A stretch of DNA of 64,000 nucleotides from an uncultured Acetobacteroides sp. (GCF_963678165.1 NZ_OY782755.1:1550001-1614000); one strand, 5' to 3'. Numbered from the stretch's first letter, positions 10,475 to 19,757 are shown. Translations and numbers: made by a program. Notes: generated by a model not told the origin, from the sequence alone.

Positions 10475-10745
10475 TTCTGGTGTTTTTTAAGGTTATCTTT
10501 TGTTTGCTTGCGAATGTACTTTTTTTGGCATTAATAGCATACTACCATTCTATTTTTAAAACAAAAGTGAAATTTACTGTATAATAGTGAATTTAAAATT
10601 CTGCGTTACGGCGTATCTCAATTGTTTTATTTTGTATTTTTCGTTCCCGTTTTTGACAAGGAAAATAAGCGCGATAAGGACTTCGTTTCGCATAAGCTGA
10701 TTATTTACTCGTCAGCCTAAACCTTTGAGCAACAAAAGAAACAGA

Positions 10746-11390
10746 ATGATAATTACAAAAGTATTAGAGAAGATCGAAAAGCCAGACCTAGAGCTGGTTT
10801 CGCAAACGTTGGATTGGGAAATCTCGTCTTTTAAAATAGAACAGGTAAACTGGGAGGCATTCTCCTACAAGCCTCGTGTTACCCTTAGGTTAGGCTACAA
10901 TGAGTACGAACTTTTCTTGAAATATAAGGTTCGAGAGCAATCAGTAAAGGCTGCGGTCTCGGAGAATAACGGGAAAGTATGGGAGGATAGCTGTGTCGAG
11001 ATGTTTATTTCGCCTCTGCGAAACATGGATTACTATAATTTGGAGGTCTCTTGCATCGGGAAGAAGCTGCTAGGGCTTCACAAGAAGGGAGCGGAGTCGG
11101 TAAGAGCCGAAAATAGCATACTTTCATCTATCAGGGTGCTTTCGTCGTTGGGTAGTAAGCCTTTTTCGGAGAAGCAGGGCGAAACAGAGTGGAACATAAC
11201 CATTGCCATCCCATTCAAGGTCTTCTGGAACGATCACTTCTCGCCAAAGTCGGGTGATAGGGTTGTGGCTAACTTCTATAAGTGTGGCGATAAATTGGCA
11301 ACCCCGCATTACCTGTCGTGGCAAAAGATAGACGCTGTTAAGCCAAATTTTCATTTACCTCAGTTCTTTGGCGAGCTAGAGTTTGAATAG
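10746..11390 (+). CDS. CBM9-like (DOMON-related) carbohydrate-binding protein
   Basis: About 214 residues from ATG 10746; a TTG start at 10725 is possible. No signal peptide is visible. The architecture suits the carbohydrate-binding family 9-like domain: VWEDSCVEMFISP (about 80-92), then YYNLEVSCIG and WNITIAIPFKVF, and the closing PHYLSWQKIDAVKPNFHLPQFFGELEF. In Bacteroidota this family occurs both as stand-alone proteins and attached to esterases. Its neighbours are a sugar transporter and a carboxylase subunit, which does not fix a role. Lack of an export signal suggests a cytoplasmic location. Confidence 0.75.
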   Translation: MIITKVLEKIEKPDLELVSQTLDWEISSFKIEQVNWEAFSYKPRVTLRLGYNEYELFLKYKVREQSVKAAVSENNGKVWEDSCVEMFISPLRNMDYYNLEVSCIGKKLLGLHKKGAESVRAENSILSSIRVLSSLGSKPFSEKQGETEWNITIAIPFKVFWNDHFSPKSGDRVVANFYKCGDKLATPHYLSWQKIDAVKPNFHLPQFFGELEFE

Positions 11391-11558
11391 AGCCTGTACC
11401 TTTATCTTCCATATTCTTTGATCTGCGTGTTTCGGGTTTGATGTTATTAAACATGTTATGACATGCTATATAATACGAATTTGTTATCAGAATAACAGTG
11501 GAAAAATAATAGTTTTGAGGCACTCTTGAACAAAGGCACAAACAATTTAATTATAGTC

Positions 11559-13634
11559 ATGGGAAGAAAACTTCTTATTAGAGACTTGACCATGCGTGAC
11601 GGTCAACAATCTCTTTTTGCTACACGTATGACTCAGGCACAGGTTAACAGGCTGCTACCTTTCTACAAGTACGCCAACTTCTACGCTATGGAAGTTTGGG
11701 GTGGTGCAGTACCTGACTCTGTAATGCGTTACCTGAACGAAAACCCTTGGACTCGCCTAGAGACTATCAAGGCTGCTGTTGGCAATGTTTCTAAGCTTAC
11801 TGCTCTTTCTCGTGGTCGTAACCTTTTCGGTTATGCTCCATATCCAGACGAAATCATCGACGGTTTTAGCCGCAACGCTATCGAGTCTGGTCTTGGTATC
11901 ATGCGTATCTTCGACGCGCTAAACGACGTTAACAACGTTAAGGCTACCATTAAGTACGTTAAGAAGTACGGTGGTATTGCCGACTGCGCTGTTTGCTACA
12001 CCATCGACCCTCAAGGTTTGAAGACTCCAGTGTTTACTGACGAGTACTTCCTTGGTAAGGCAAAGGAAATGGCTGCTCTTGGTGCTGACATGATCACCAT
12101 CAAGGATATGAGCGGTCTTATTCCACCTGCACGCATCGCTGGTCTTATTAAGCTATTCAAGCAGCACATCAACGTACCTATCGATTTCCACACCCACTGT
12201 ACTCCTGGCTACGGTCTTGGCGCAGTTCTTTCGGCTATCGTAAGCGGTGTTGATGTTGTTGATACCAACATCTGGAACTTTGCAGGTGGTCCTGCTGCTC
12301 CAGCTATCGAGCTTATCTACCTCTTCTGCCAAAAGCTAGGCATTGAGCTAGACATCAACATGCACGCGGTTGCCATGATCAACTCTGAGCTTGTTGATAT
12401 CCGTAAGGAGCTTGCCGATGTTGATGCAGTTAAGAAGTTCCCTAAGCCATTCAACCCACTTACCGATACCCTACCTGCAGAAATCGATGCCCTATTCAAT
12501 AAGGCTGTAGATGCTGCTAAGGCTGGTAAGGAAGCCGAACTTCTTGAAGCTTGCCAAGCTATCGAGGCTCACTTCGGATTCCCTGCTCCAGACGAACTGG
12601 TAAAGAAGGCTGAAATCCCTGGAGGTATGTACACCAACATGGTTGCTCAGCTTAAGGCGCTTAAGTCGGAGCACATCCTTCCAAAGGCTATGGAGCTAAT
12701 CCCACAAGTACGCTTGGACGCTGGTCTACCTCCATTGGTAACCCCAACCAGCCAAATCGTGGGTGCACAAGCCGTAAACTGCGCGCTTGACATCATGAAC
12801 GGTAAGGAAATGTACAGCAACGTTTCTAACCAATTCCGTAACATGGTTAAGGGTGAGTACGGTAAGACTCCTGTTTCTGTAGATCCAGAATTCCGCTTCA
12901 AGATCTGCGGTACCCGCGAGGAAAGTGACTACGATGTATCTAAGCACCAACTGCAGCCAAACCCAGAAATCGCTGGTCTTGGCGTGAAACTAGCTGAAAA
13001 CGAGAAGGAAGTTCTTCTTCTTGAACTCTTCCCACTTGTTGCTAAGGATTACCTAACCGCTGCTAAGAAGGAGCAATACAAGAACGCTCCAAAGGCTGAA
13101 AAGGTAGAGGCTGCCGCTGCTGTAACTGTTGCTAAGTCTGCCGTAAAGGGTCAAGATGTTACTGTTGCCATGCCAGGTAAGGTGCTTCAAATCCTTGTTA
13201 AGCCAGGCGATGCAGTTAAGGCTGGACAAACCATCGTTATCCTTGAGGCTATGAAGATGGAAAACAGCATCACCTGCCCATTCGATGGCTTCGTGAACAA
13301 TATCTTTGTTGCCGAAGGCGATACTATTCCTGCTGACTCTGCAATTCTTGACGTAGTTAAGGAAGCTGTTGCTGCACCTGCTGCTGGCGCTGCTGCTCCT
13401 GCTGCTGCCTCTACTAAGAATGGCAAGCCAGTTCAAACTCCAATGCCCGGAAAGATCCTTCAGATCCTTGTTAAGCCAGGCGAAACCGTAGCTGTAGGAC
13501 AAACTATCGTTATCCTTGAGGCTATGAAGATGGAGAATAGTATTCCTTCTACCTTCGCTGGTTTGGTAAACAGAATCTTCGTTGAAGAAGGTCAAACTGT
13601 TGCCGCTGACTCTAATTTGATTGATGTTATCTAG
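11559..13634 (+). CDS. Biotin-dependent pyruvate/oxaloacetate carboxyltransferase subunit with two biotinyl domains
   Basis: 691 residues from ATG 11559; a TTG at 11526 is less likely. Residues 1 to about 300 form a carboxyltransferase TIM barrel: RDLTMRDGQQSLFATRM near the start, the ITIKDMSG lysine region, and the metal site HTHCTPG. A PYC_OADA domain follows (about 300-500). The C-terminus has two tandem biotin-acceptor domains, each with AMKM; the modified lysines would be 566 and 657. The domains are joined by an Ala/Pro linker. Relatives carboxylate pyruvate or decarboxylate oxaloacetate with a separate biotin carboxylase or membrane beta subunit, neither of which is adjacent. Duplicated biotinyl domains are unusual. 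The wobble bases favour highly used codons, suggesting strong expression. Confidence 0.88.
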   Translation: MGRKLLIRDLTMRDGQQSLFATRMTQAQVNRLLPFYKYANFYAMEVWGGAVPDSVMRYLNENPWTRLETIKAAVGNVSKLTALSRGRNLFGYAPYPDEIIDGFSRNAIESGLGIMRIFDALNDVNNVKATIKYVKKYGGIADCAVCYTIDPQGLKTPVFTDEYFLGKAKEMAALGADMITIKDMSGLIPPARIAGLIKLFKQHINVPIDFHTHCTPGYGLGAVLSAIVSGVDVVDTNIWNFAGGPAAPAIELIYLFCQKLGIELDINMHAVAMINSELVDIRKELADVDAVKKFPKPFNPLTDTLPAEIDALFNKAVDAAKAGKEAELLEACQAIEAHFGFPAPDELVKKAEIPGGMYTNMVAQLKALKSEHILPKAMELIPQVRLDAGLPPLVTPTSQIVGAQAVNCALDIMNGKEMYSNVSNQFRNMVKGEYGKTPVSVDPEFRFKICGTREESDYDVSKHQLQPNPEIAGLGVKLAENEKEVLLLELFPLVAKDYLTAAKKEQYKNAPKAEKVEAAAAVTVAKSAVKGQDVTVAMPGKVLQILVKPGDAVKAGQTIVILEAMKMENSITCPFDGFVNNIFVAEGDTIPADSAILDVVKEAVAAPAAGAAAPAAASTKNGKPVQTPMPGKILQILVKPGETVAVGQTIVILEAMKMENSIPSTFAGLVNRIFVEEGQTVAADSNLIDVI

Positions 13635-13654
13635 TAGATATCTCAAATAAGCTT

Positions 13655-13684
13655 AAGGCCAACCTTTCCGGTTGGCCTTTTTTC
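13655..13684 (+). terminator. Terminator of carboxyltransferase gene
   Basis: The stem AAGGCCAACC/GGTTGGCCTT is followed by T-rich sequence, 20 bases after the stop. Confidence 0.85.
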
Positions 13685-13719
13685 TTGTCGTATTTTTGGG
13701 CGTTCTGCTCTTACACTCC

Positions 13720-14055
13720 ATCTGCATTTGCCGAAGTAGCTTCGGCCACTACTGATTCTATTTCGGCCATTACCGAAGTCGTTTCGGCTATTACTTATTT
13801 TACTTCCGCCATAGCTGAAGTTGCTTCTACCATTACTTATTCTTCAGCGACCATTGCAGAAGTGGCTTCGGCCATTGCTAAAATAGCTTCCGCCATTACT
13901 GAAGTCGTTTCGGCCATTACTAATTTTGCTTCCGCCATAGCAGAAATAGCTTCTATCATTGCTAATTCTTCAGCGACCATGGCAGAAATGGCTTCGGCCA
14001 TTACAGGAACGATTTCGTCCATTGCAGAAATGGTGGCGGCCACGCTATGCGCTGC
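13720..14055. repeat. Tandem array D, about 15 units of exactly 21 bp
   Basis: The word TTCGGCCAT and its variants (TTCCGCCAT, TTCTACCAT, AGCGACCAT) occur every 21 bases from 13741 to 14035 without a slip. A higher-order 126-bp period is visible: TTCAGCGACCAT at 13843 recurs at 13969, and GCTTCCGCCATAG at 13803 recurs at 13929. Translated on the plus strand it gives heptads such as SAIAEVA; on the minus strand it gives MAEAISA. It may be coding or a non-coding minisatellite. Confidence 0.88.
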
Positions 14056-14202
14056 TGCGACCTCTGATTACATGGGTACAACTCCTGATTGCTTGTTGGC
14101 TACTTCTGATTGGGGCTTTGCTTCTTCAATTGGCGATATTTCTACTTCGATGCTTTTGCTGGTGTTTTGATGAGGTGAGGCGGAGGGAGCGGTACAGAAG
14201 CA

Positions 14203-14238
14203 AAACACCCTAGATAATGTGCATTACCTAGGGTGTTC
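14203..14238 (-). terminator. Terminator of flavoprotein gene
   Basis: The stem AACACCCTAG/CTAGGGTGTT is followed on the minus strand by TTTTG, 22 bases after the stop at 14260. Confidence 0.7.
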
Positions 14239-14259
14239 TTGTATATTAAGCGCGATGCT

Positions 14260-15528
14260 TTACTCTCTAAGCCCTTTTGCGGCGCTCTTGCCGGCCATGT
14301 ATCCGGTGGAGAAGGCGATCTGGAGGTTGTAGCCTCCGGTTGGCCCGTCGAGGTCGAGCAGCTCGCCGGCCACGTAGAGCCCTTTTACGACCTTCGACTG
14401 CATCGTCTTTGGGTCGATATTCTTTAGCGAAACGCCGCCCATGGTAACAATGGCGCCGTCGAAGCCGGCCGTGCCGCCTACGTTTAGGCGGGTAGACTTC
14501 AGCGTGCGGGCAAGCTTGGCAATTTCGGTGGTCGATAGTTCTGCGGCCTCCTTCTTCAGCCCAATCTTATGGAAGGTGGCGAATGGCTTAACCAACTTCT
14601 TGGGGAGAAGCCCCATCAGCAGCTCCTCGGTGGAGGAGAACTCGCCCGATTTCACGTCGCGCTTGATGCGCTGGATGAGCTGCTCGTTGCTGAGCGCCGA
14701 TTTCAGGTCGAGCGTTAGCCCCACGTTCTGCTCCTTTTCGAGGGCGAGCACGGCCTGCCGGCTCATGCGGAGGATGGCCGAACCGCCAAGGCCGTTGTCC
14801 AGGAATTCCACCTCGCCGAACTCGCTGGCTACGGTGGAGCCTTCAACCTCGAGGGAAACCTCTACGTTCCTTAGCTGTAGCCCGATTATCTTGGAGAATT
14901 CCAGCTGCTTTACCTGTAGCGGAACGAGCGATGGGAGAGGGGGGACGATGTGGTGGCCCAGCTTTTCGAGGAAGGTGTAGCCGTCGCCGGTTGATCCGGT
15001 GCGGGGGTACGACTTGCCGCCCGTGGCCAGGATGATGGCCTTTACGCCCATTACCGTCTCGTGGCCGCGCTCCGAATCGCGGAATTCGATGGTGGTAACC
15101 TTGCTGTTGCTGACGCCGATGTTTACCACCTCCTTAAAGATGTGCACGTCGGCGCCGGCGTCGGTGGCGGCATCGAGCAGGGCGGTGGCCACGTCCCACG
15201 CTTGGCCGCTTTCGGGGAAGATGCGGTCGCCTCGCTCCACCACGGTTCTAACGCCGTATTTTTCGAGCAAATCAACAATCGCCTTTTGGGGAAAGCCGCT
15301 GAAGGCCCAGCGGAAGAAGGCCGGGTTGGTGTTCACTTTTGATAGGAATTCGTCGTACCTACACTCGTTGGTGATGTTGCAGCGCCCCTTGCCGCTGATG
15401 CGTACCTTGCGGGCTGTTTTCTCCATCTTTTCGAGCACAACCACCCGTGCACCCTCGCTTGCGGCTGCCCAGGCGGCAACTAGTCCTGCTGCACCACCTC
15501 CAACGATGGCCAAATCGTATTCTCTCAT
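14260..15528 (-). CDS. HI0933/YhiN-family FAD-dependent oxidoreductase
   Basis: A 422-residue flavoprotein. The dinucleotide-binding motif VGGGAAGLVAAWAAA lies at about 9-23. The family-typical ARKVRISGKGRCNITN follows (about 39-54). An ILATGGKSYPRTGSTGDGY block lies near the middle, and a closing GLYVAGELLDLDGPTGGYNLQ (about 388-408) contacts FAD. This family (HI0933, also called BaiN-like) is widespread and its physiological substrate is generally unsettled. It is cytoplasmic. The gene is flanked by hairpins at both ends, so it is probably monocistronic. Confidence 0.88.
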   Translation of the reverse strand: MREYDLAIVGGGAAGLVAAWAAASEGARVVVLEKMEKTARKVRISGKGRCNITNECRYDEFLSKVNTNPAFFRWAFSGFPQKAIVDLLEKYGVRTVVERGDRIFPESGQAWDVATALLDAATDAGADVHIFKEVVNIGVSNSKVTTIEFRDSERGHETVMGVKAIILATGGKSYPRTGSTGDGYTFLEKLGHHIVPPLPSLVPLQVKQLEFSKIIGLQLRNVEVSLEVEGSTVASEFGEVEFLDNGLGGSAILRMSRQAVLALEKEQNVGLTLDLKSALSNEQLIQRIKRDVKSGEFSSTEELLMGLLPKKLVKPFATFHKIGLKKEAAELSTTEIAKLARTLKSTRLNVGGTAGFDGAIVTMGGVSLKNIDPKTMQSKVVKGLYVAGELLDLDGPTGGYNLQIAFSTGYMAGKSAAKGLRE

Positions 15529-15564
15529 TCGGTTGAATTATTGCGCAAAGATAGCCACATAAAA

Positions 15565-15603
15565 AGATAAAACGCATTACCCTGTAGAGTAATGCGTTTT
15601 TTA
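15565..15603 (-). terminator. Terminator of AsmA-GT51 gene
   Basis: The stem AAAACGCATTAC/GTAATGCGTTTT abuts the stop codon at 15604 and is followed by T-rich sequence on the minus strand. Confidence 0.85.
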
Positions 15604-17613
15604 TTAGTAGGTTTCAGGTTCTTCCTGGATTGGCGTTGGGAGCTCGGCATCGGTGGGGATTTCGTTCCCTATGAGCAGCGTGTCAGCCGGATCTTCGACG
15701 GGGTGCCGCAGGTACATGCTGGCAAGGCCGTTGAGGCTAACGTGCGGGTAGATGCCGTCGAACTCCTCCTGGGTGATGATGCCGTTGCGCAGCAGCTTGC
15801 TGGCGATGAGGTGGTAGTACCCCGTGTAGTGGCTGCGCAGGCTTCCGCTATCGCTAAAGCTGTAGTAGAATTTCTTTGGGCGGGGGATGATGCTGGCCAT
15901 GAAGATGGCCTCGCTGGGCGTAACCTGGCTTACGCTTTTGCCGAAGTAGAATTCGGCCGCCTCGTTGGCCCCAAAAATGCCCGGTCCCCACTCGATGATG
16001 TTGAGGTAGATCTCCATCATCCGGTTTTTCGATACCAGGTGCTGCCTTTCGATCAGCCAGGTAACCAGCGCCTCCTCGAGCTTGCGGGCGATGGTCTTAT
16101 TTCGGGATAGGTAGATGTTCTTTACCAGCTGCATGGAGATGGTGCTTCCGCCCCTAACAAATCGTCCCGCCTGGATGTTGCGGATCAGCGATGCGCGGAA
16201 GGCATCAATTAAAAAGCCGCGGTGCCCAAAGAAGTTGCCATCCTCCGAAAACATTACGGCGTACTGCAGCACTCTCGGGATTTGGTCGAGGCTCCTAAAG
16301 TTGGGGTTGTCGGGGCCTACCGAGAAGGTGCGCGAAGGCACTCCGTTATCGTAGAACGTGTACTGGAACGGTGCGTTGATGTAGGGGTACACCACTTCGC
16401 CATACTTGCGGATGCTGAAGTCGCGCGATTGGAGGTCCGACTCAAAAACGAGGTTCTTGAGGTTGTTCCAGTCTGCCTCGAACTTCAGGTGGTAGGAAAG
16501 CTCGCCGTTCACCTCAAGCCCTTTCACCGTCGAGAAAATTCCGTCGGGCAGCGAGCTGAACAGGTCCTGAGCGGGGAAGAAATCCTTATTGACGGATAGC
16601 GCCACAAACCGATTAGGCTTGGAGCGATACTTGGCGTAGGGGTTAAACGTTAGGCGGTTGAAGTTAACCACCGTAGCGCTGTCGAGTTCGATGAAGTCCT
16701 TGCCAAAGTTTACAACATAGTCGAAGTTGCCTTTTTCGAGCACCACCTCCTTTTGGGCGATTTTCCGGTGGTCGATGTAGAGGTTGTTGAACATGGCGTC
16801 CCCTTTAACCTGGTACTTTCCGCGGTGGTAGCCCGAGCCATCGATGCCAAAGGCTAGCGTATCGAAGGCTACCTTAGCGTGGTACTTGTAGGTGATAAAA
16901 GGAATCGTAGCCCTAGGGGTGTTGGTGGCGTAAACCTTCATCGAGGCGCTGTTAAGCCAGGTGTTGATGTCGCCAACAAACCGGAATACCGTGGTGGAGT
17001 CGTTTTCGGTAACACGCGCTTGCAGGTCCACCTCGCCGCTGCTGATGTCGAACCGTGGAACGGTAGCCGAAACCTTGTGCCCGTACGAGCTGATGCTGGC
17101 GTTAAAGCGCTTGATGTGGATGTCGCTGGGCAGGATGTCGAAGAAAAGGTCCAGCAGGCGCTCTACCCTTCGGGCGTAGCTGGTGCTGGTGGTGGTGGAC
17201 TCGTCCTTGCGGGTGGTCTTGTACAGGAACGTGTAGTTGTTGCCCGTCGAATCCCTCAGCACATTTATGTTGATGTTGTCCGCGTTCATCTTGGTGATGC
17301 TCAGGCGGGCCATCATAAGCCTAAACGGGTTAATCTTTATCTTAAGGTTGTCGATGTTGATCAGCGTATCGTTGTCTATCGGCTTAATTACGATCTTGTC
17401 GAAGTTTATGGTAAGGATTCCCGTAAAATGGGGGTTGATAACCTGCACATCTGCCTTGTGCGACTCGTTGAACGAGGTAACCTTTTTCGTTACCATGTGA
17501 TCCAGTATTGACGAGCGAAAGGCAAAAAGAACGATGGAAATTGCAATTAGCCCTGCTACGATGCACAAGGCAATAATTCTGATTTTTTTCCAAGGTAGAT
17601 TCCTAAAATCCAT
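15604..17613 (-). CDS. Membrane-anchored AsmA-like/GT51 peptidoglycan glycosyltransferase fusion
   Basis: 669 residues from ATG 17613 (a TTG at 17622 would add three). One N-terminal membrane segment (IIALCIVAGLIAISIVLFAF) anchors a large periplasmic region. Residues about 40-400 are beta-rich with AsmA/DUF748-like repeats (FDKIVIKPIDNDTLINIDNL). The C-terminal part is a GT51 domain with the catalytic Glu in SEDGNFFGHRG (about residue 456), then GGSTISMQLVKN, RKLEEALVTWLIE and EIYLNIIEWGPGIFGANEAAE. There is no transpeptidase domain, so it is a monofunctional glycan polymerase with an unusual AsmA-like front. The C-terminal tail is acidic and Pro-rich. Confidence 0.85.
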   Translation of the reverse strand: MDFRNLPWKKIRIIALCIVAGLIAISIVLFAFRSSILDHMVTKKVTSFNESHKADVQVINPHFTGILTINFDKIVIKPIDNDTLINIDNLKIKINPFRLMMARLSITKMNADNININVLRDSTGNNYTFLYKTTRKDESTTTSTSYARRVERLLDLFFDILPSDIHIKRFNASISSYGHKVSATVPRFDISSGEVDLQARVTENDSTTVFRFVGDINTWLNSASMKVYATNTPRATIPFITYKYHAKVAFDTLAFGIDGSGYHRGKYQVKGDAMFNNLYIDHRKIAQKEVVLEKGNFDYVVNFGKDFIELDSATVVNFNRLTFNPYAKYRSKPNRFVALSVNKDFFPAQDLFSSLPDGIFSTVKGLEVNGELSYHLKFEADWNNLKNLVFESDLQSRDFSIRKYGEVVYPYINAPFQYTFYDNGVPSRTFSVGPDNPNFRSLDQIPRVLQYAVMFSEDGNFFGHRGFLIDAFRASLIRNIQAGRFVRGGSTISMQLVKNIYLSRNKTIARKLEEALVTWLIERQHLVSKNRMMEIYLNIIEWGPGIFGANEAAEFYFGKSVSQVTPSEAIFMASIIPRPKKFYYSFSDSGSLRSHYTGYYHLIASKLLRNGIITQEEFDGIYPHVSLNGLASMYLRHPVEDPADTLLIGNEIPTDAELPTPIQEEPETY

Positions 17614-17829
17614 GTTTGTCAATTTAGCGCGTAAAGCTATAATAAAAATGAAGAAATGGGAAGGTTTGCGGCGTTAGTTTTTCGGGCGTTTACTATTTGT
17701 TAAACCTTTTTGGGCGCTGGTCTGGCTGCGTCTCCTTTCGGCTGTTTTATGCCCTTTAAGCCATAGCGAATTAGCTTAATTTCTTTGTTCATTGGGGCGT
17801 GTGGCGGACGATGCGCAGATTATAAGCCC

Positions 17830-17837
17830 TAAATTTG
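17830..17837 (+). promoter_or_regulatory. Putative -7 promoter element for tsaC
   Basis: TAAATTTG matches the Bacteroidota TAnnTTTG element, 25 bases before the start codon at 17863. A clear -33 TTTG is not seen. Confidence 0.4.
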
Positions 17838-17862
17838 ACGGTTTAATGAATAGCTTACTATT

Positions 17863-18837
17863 ATGGCATATTTAGGTGTCGATATCGAATCGATGAAGCT
17901 TGCAGCAGAGGCTATTCGGGAGGGAAAGCTGGTGTCGTTCCCTACCGAAACCGTATACGGATTGGGTGCTGATGCGTTTAATCCAGCGGCCGTTGCCCGT
18001 ATCTTTCAGGAAAAGGAGCGTCCTTCTTTTGACCCGTTGATTGTTCACATTTCAGATATTTCCCAGCTGTCGAAGCTTACAAGGTCCGTTTCTCCGGTGG
18101 TGCTTAAGCTGGCTGAGCATTTCTGGCCGGGGCCTCTCACCATGGTGCTCCCTAAGCAACCCGAAGTGCACGATATTGTAACGTCGGGGCTCGATACCGT
18201 TGCGGTTCGAATGCCGAACCACCCAATAGCGCTTCAGCTGATATCGCTTTCGGGTACCGTAATTGCGGCGCCAAGCGCCAACAAGTTCGGGCAGCTTAGC
18301 CCAACACACCATAAGCATGTCACCAAGCAGCTAAAAGGGGTCGATTATGTTATTCAGGGTGGATACACTACGGTTGGTATCGAATCCTCGGTAGTGTCAG
18401 TAGAGGAGGGGCTAATCCAAATTCTTCGTCCCGGTGCTATTACTGCCGCCGATATTAAAGCTGTTTTGCCCGATGTCACGGTCGTAGACTTTACAAAACC
18501 TGTAGATGACCACCTGCCATCACCGGGCTTGTTGAATAGCCACTATAGCCCTAAGAAGCCGCTTTACATTGCCAGTAGCATAAGCGAATTTGCCGGACAA
18601 AAGTATGGCTACATTGCCTTCTCGGGCGATGGAGCAGTTGATGGTCCTGCCATTGTTCGGGTGCTTTCTAAAAGCGGAAGCTATGCGGAGGCTGCCACCA
18701 ACCTATTCGGAGCCTTACACGACATGGAAGAGTCGGATGTAGACTTTATCGTAGCTGAGCCAATAAAAGAGGAGGGGATTGGAATTGCGATAATGGATAG
18801 GCTGAAAAAGGCCGCATTTAAGTATAAATCCGAGTAG
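17863..18837 (+). CDS. tsaC: L-threonylcarbamoyladenylate synthase (Sua5/TsaC)
   Basis: A 324-residue protein of the long Sua5 form. The YrdC domain occupies about 1-205: FPTETVYGLGADAF (31-44), KERPSFDPLIVHI, WPGPLTMVLP and APSANKFGQLSPT. The family-typical linker SPGLLNSHYSPKKPL (about 221-235) leads into the C-terminal Sua5 domain. It makes threonylcarbamoyl-AMP from Thr, bicarbonate and ATP for tRNA t6A37. The partner TsaD is encoded at 60020. It is cytoplasmic and shares a bidirectional terminator with yebC. Confidence 0.93.
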   Translation: MAYLGVDIESMKLAAEAIREGKLVSFPTETVYGLGADAFNPAAVARIFQEKERPSFDPLIVHISDISQLSKLTRSVSPVVLKLAEHFWPGPLTMVLPKQPEVHDIVTSGLDTVAVRMPNHPIALQLISLSGTVIAAPSANKFGQLSPTHHKHVTKQLKGVDYVIQGGYTTVGIESSVVSVEEGLIQILRPGAITAADIKAVLPDVTVVDFTKPVDDHLPSPGLLNSHYSPKKPLYIASSISEFAGQKYGYIAFSGDGAVDGPAIVRVLSKSGSYAEAATNLFGALHDMEESDVDFIVAEPIKEEGIGIAIMDRLKKAAFKYKSE

Positions 18838-18864
18838 CCTTAACGTTCGCGGCTACTAGAAATA

Positions 18865-18892
18865 GAAAAGGAGGGTTTAGCCCTCCTTTTCT
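18865..18892. terminator. Bidirectional terminator between tsaC and yebC
   Basis: The stem GAAAAGGAGGG/CCCTCCTTTTC lies between two convergent stops and is T-rich on both strands. Confidence 0.8.
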
Positions 18893-18911
18893 TGTTATAT
18901 CCTGATGGTTG

Positions 18912-19637
18912 TTACTCTACTTCCTTCATGTTGTGGAAAACGTTGGTAACGTCATCGTCGTCCTCGAATTTAGCCAGCAGCTTTTCGATATCGGCTTGCT
19001 GTTCTGCAGTAACCTCCTTGGTGTCGGTTGGAATCCTATCGAATTCGGCGCTTACGATTTCAAACTCGTTTTGCTCAAGGTACTTTTGGATGCTCCCGAA
19101 GTTTTCGAATACTCCGTAGATCTCGATGTTTCCTTCTTCAGCATCAGCGAAGATCTCGTCAACACCAAAGTCGATCATCTCAAGTTCTAGTTCTTCCATG
19201 TCAATGCCCTCTTTCTCCTTTACCTTAAAGTGGCATTTATGCTCGAACATAAACGATACGCTTCCCGATGTGCCCAGCGACCCGTTGCACTTGTTGAAGT
19301 AGCTGCGAACGTTCGCTACAGTACGCGTAGGGTTGTCTGTTGCAGTGTCTACGATAATCGCGATCCCGTGAGGTCCGTATCCTTCGTAGGCGATTTCCTT
19401 ATAGTCTTCTTGTTCTTTAGTTGTAGCCTTCTTGATTGCACGCTCAACGTTTTCCTTAGGCATGTTGGCCGCCTTGGCGTTTTGAATTAACACCCTGAGG
19501 CGTGAGTTCGACGTTGGATCAGGACCACCCGATTTCACGGCTATAATAATCTCCTTGCCTAGCTTGGTAAAAGTGCGAGCCATGTTACCCCAGCGTTTCA
19601 GCTTACGTGCTTTGCGATACTCAAATGCTCTTCCCAT
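18912..19637 (-). CDS. yebC: YebC/PmpR (TACO1) family protein
   Basis: A 241-residue protein with family hallmarks: MGRAFEYRKARKLKRWGNMARTF at the start, KEIIIAVKSGGPDPTSNSRLR, NMPKENVERAIKKA, YEGYGPHGIAIIVD and a C-terminal acidic tail. Members were annotated as transcription regulators. Some (TACO1, bacterial YebC) act in translation on the ribosome. It is cytoplasmic and lies just downstream of the tRNA cluster terminator. Confidence 0.93.
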   Translation of the reverse strand: MGRAFEYRKARKLKRWGNMARTFTKLGKEIIIAVKSGGPDPTSNSRLRVLIQNAKAANMPKENVERAIKKATTKEQEDYKEIAYEGYGPHGIAIIVDTATDNPTRTVANVRSYFNKCNGSLGTSGSVSFMFEHKCHFKVKEKEGIDMEELELEMIDFGVDEIFADAEEGNIEIYGVFENFGSIQKYLEQNEFEIVSAEFDRIPTDTKEVTAEQQADIEKLLAKFEDDDDVTNVFHNMKEVE

Positions 19638-19724
19638 TGTACTTTTCTTTGGATGTTTTTCCGAACTGCAAATGTATTGCCGCTTTGCGAATTATAAAAG
19701 TTTTTTTGCAAAAATATGTAAACT

Positions 19725-19755
19725 AAAAAAGCCCCGAATACTTTCGGAGCTTTTT
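19725..19755 (-). terminator. Terminator of tRNA operon
   Basis: The imperfect stem AAAGCTCCGAA/TTCGGGGCTTT (minus strand) followed by six T begins three bases after the last tRNA. Confidence 0.85.
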
Positions 19756-19757
19756 AG

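Larger units (their letters stand above)
13635..14259. other. Intergenic region with 21-bp array D and two terminators
   Basis: This 625-base gap between the convergent carboxyltransferase and flavoprotein genes holds a terminator for each and, between them, a 21-bp tandem array (13720-14055). Because 21 is a multiple of three, the array is open in several frames. The longest (13685-14170, TTG start) has no evident start signal. Confidence 0.6.
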
